A stretch of DNA of 64,000 nt, from the NCBI RefSeq assembly GCF_902833055.1, contig NZ_CADFEJ010000005.1:186001-250000 (forward strand), given 5' to 3'. The stretch comes from Burkholderia territorii. GTDB taxonomy: Bacteria; Pseudomonadota; Gammaproteobacteria; Burkholderiales; Burkholderiaceae. A program made the translations under genes and the position numbers. Shown piece by piece: positions 62,942 to 64,000 of this stretch. Below the pieces are notes generated by a model that was not told where the DNA came from, made no database searches, and saw nothing but the letters and a program-made list of their open reading frames with translations. The stretch's first letter is position 1, and each line of letters begins with the position of its first letter.

Positions 62942-64000
62942 ATGCCGCGCAGTGCGCTCTTGACCCCGACGGCCCTCGGCGCGGCCCCGCTGCCGGACGC
63001 CCCGCTCGCCCACGCGCTGCGCGAGAAGCGCTTCTCGCCGGCCAAGCTGGCCGTGCTCGTCGGTGTGGCCGGGGAACTCGGCCTCGACCCGGCCGACGTG
63101 CTCGACGGCACCGGCCTGTCGCCGGACGCCGTCACCGACCCGTTCACCCTCACGTCGCAACTGCAATTCCTGCACGCCGCGCGCAACGCGATCGGCCGCT
63201 ACGACGGCACCGATCTCGGCGTGCGCGTCGGCCGCCGGCTGCATGCGTCGAGCTACGGCATGTACGGCTACGCGATGCTGTGTTCGGAATCGCTCGCGCA
63301 TGCGTTCGATTCGGCCGTCAAGTATCACCAGCTCGCGAACGGAATGCTCGCGATCCGCTGGGTCGAACAGGGCGACACCGCGTCGTGGCTGTTTCCCGAT
63401 CCGCACGAAACCGCGCTGCCGGAACCGGACCTGCCGCTCTACCGCTTCCTGATCGACATGCAGTTCGCGCTGCACGTGACGATCATCAAGGACGTGATGG
63501 GCGCGTGGTGCGTGCCGGCCCGCGCGCAGTTCGCGCAACCGCGACCGCCGCATGCGGCGCTATTGTCCGATGCGCTCGAATGCCCGATCGCGTTCGATCA
63601 ACCGCACCATGTGTTGAGCTACCCGGCCGCATGGCTCACCCGCGCGCCGCAGCTCGCGAACCCGATCACGGCCGCGCAGGTATCGTCGCACTGCGCGCGG
63701 CTGCTCGACGAATTGCGCAGCCAGGCGGGTGTCACGCGGCGCGTCTATCAGGAGCTCACGCGCACGCCCGGACAGTTTCCGGACATCGACGCGATCGCCG
63801 ACACCCTGTGCATGACGTCGCGCACGCTGCGCCGCAAGCTCGATGCAGAAGGCACGTCGTACAGCGAGTTGCTGACGAGCGTGCGCAAGGCGCTCGCGAT
63901 CGACTACCTGTCCACCACCACGCTCAGCACCGAGGACATCGCACTCACGCTCGGCTTCAGCGACGCAGTGGGATTCCGTCACGCGTTCAAGCGCTGGACC
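62942..64000 (+). CDS. AraC-family regulator, arabinose_bd-like N-terminus (runs off the window)
   Basis: 353 codons are open from ATG 62942 to the window end. The N-terminal sensor part is typical (FSPAKLAVLVGVAGELGLDP, LQFLHAARNAIGRYDGTDLG, YGMYGYAMLCSESLAHAF). The C-terminal helix-turn-helix region (DIDAIADTLCMTSRTLRRKL, TTLSTEDIALTLGFSDAVGF) follows. The last residues of the second helix-turn-helix are beyond the edge, so the protein is nearly complete. The gene is divergent from the fadD-like gene and may regulate it. Confidence 0.9.
   Translation, partial: MPRSALLTPTALGAAPLPDAPLAHALREKRFSPAKLAVLVGVAGELGLDPADVLDGTGLSPDAVTDPFTLTSQLQFLHAARNAIGRYDGTDLGVRVGRRLHASSYGMYGYAMLCSESLAHAFDSAVKYHQLANGMLAIRWVEQGDTASWLFPDPHETALPEPDLPLYRFLIDMQFALHVTIIKDVMGAWCVPARAQFAQPRPPHAALLSDALECPIAFDQPHHVLSYPAAWLTRAPQLANPITAAQVSSHCARLLDELRSQAGVTRRVYQELTRTPGQFPDIDAIADTLCMTSRTLRRKLDAEGTSYSELLTSVRKALAIDYLSTTTLSTEDIALTLGFSDAVGFRHAFKRWT

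Overview
The window reads as chromosomal DNA of a Burkholderia, most likely a Burkholderia cepacia complex member. It is GC-rich with strong GC bias at third codon positions. Its genes are typical of that genus: a CioAB-type bd oxidase, AcnB, a fused PntA with PntB, paired MocR regulators, a DUF2964-like small protein and a BcpA/BcpB-type contact-dependent inhibition locus. I saw no rRNA, tRNA, CRISPR array or complete insertion sequence. The genus is inferred from gene content only.

Layout, left to right. 1-4.6 kb: the 5' end of a possible AAA-type ATPase gene running off the edge, a VOC/glyoxalase protein, a bestrophin-like channel and cydBA, all on the minus strand. 4.7-9.3 kb: a plus-strand molybdenum cofactor block (fdhD, moeA, moaA, moaE, moaD), divergent from the oxidase. 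9.3-11.2 kb: a glutathione S-transferase and a WYL/YafY regulator broken by an in-frame amber codon. 11.4-14.3 kb: acnB with a promoter, an upstream palindromic operator candidate and a strong terminator. 14.3-20.2 kb: two MocR regulators, then a divergent DadA-like flavin oxidoreductase and an orphan branched-chain-amino-acid-type binding protein. 20.2-27 kb: an unknown exported protein, a large tyrosine recombinase, a small membrane protein, a universal stress protein, a 2-oxopent-4-enoate hydratase-like enzyme and an unknown protein with a PD-(D/E)XK-like motif. 27-30.1 kb: a chloroperoxidase-like hydrolase, a short-chain dehydrogenase and an AraC regulator.

30.1-35.6 kb holds an exported aldose epimerase, a ribokinase-family kinase, a FucP-type permease, a DeoR-type repressor and deoC. 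Together they fit a 2-deoxy-D-ribose catabolic set: mutarotation, uptake, phosphorylation and aldol cleavage to glyceraldehyde 3-phosphate and acetaldehyde.

36.1-49.4 kb is the accessory highlight, a minus-strand two-partner-secretion / contact-dependent-inhibition operon. Its order is bcpA (2587 aa), bcpI (AT-rich immunity gene), a second short TpsA without a toxin tail, a 46-codon membrane ORF, bcpB (TpsB transporter) and a parvulin-type periplasmic isomerase. Start/stop overlaps (ATGA at bcpA/bcpI and at small ORF/bcpB) suggest coupled translation. The BcpA C-terminus looks like a nuclease and lacks a canonical VENN delimiter.

49.9-55.6 kb is a minus-strand fatty-acid/electron-transfer set (3-hydroxybutyryl-CoA dehydrogenase, thiolase, ETF-ubiquinone oxidoreductase, acyl-CoA dehydrogenase). 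56.4-59.5 kb is pntAB. The right end carries a remnant of an epimerase-like gene, an AraC regulator overlapping a long-chain acyl-CoA ligase, and a second AraC regulator running off the edge.
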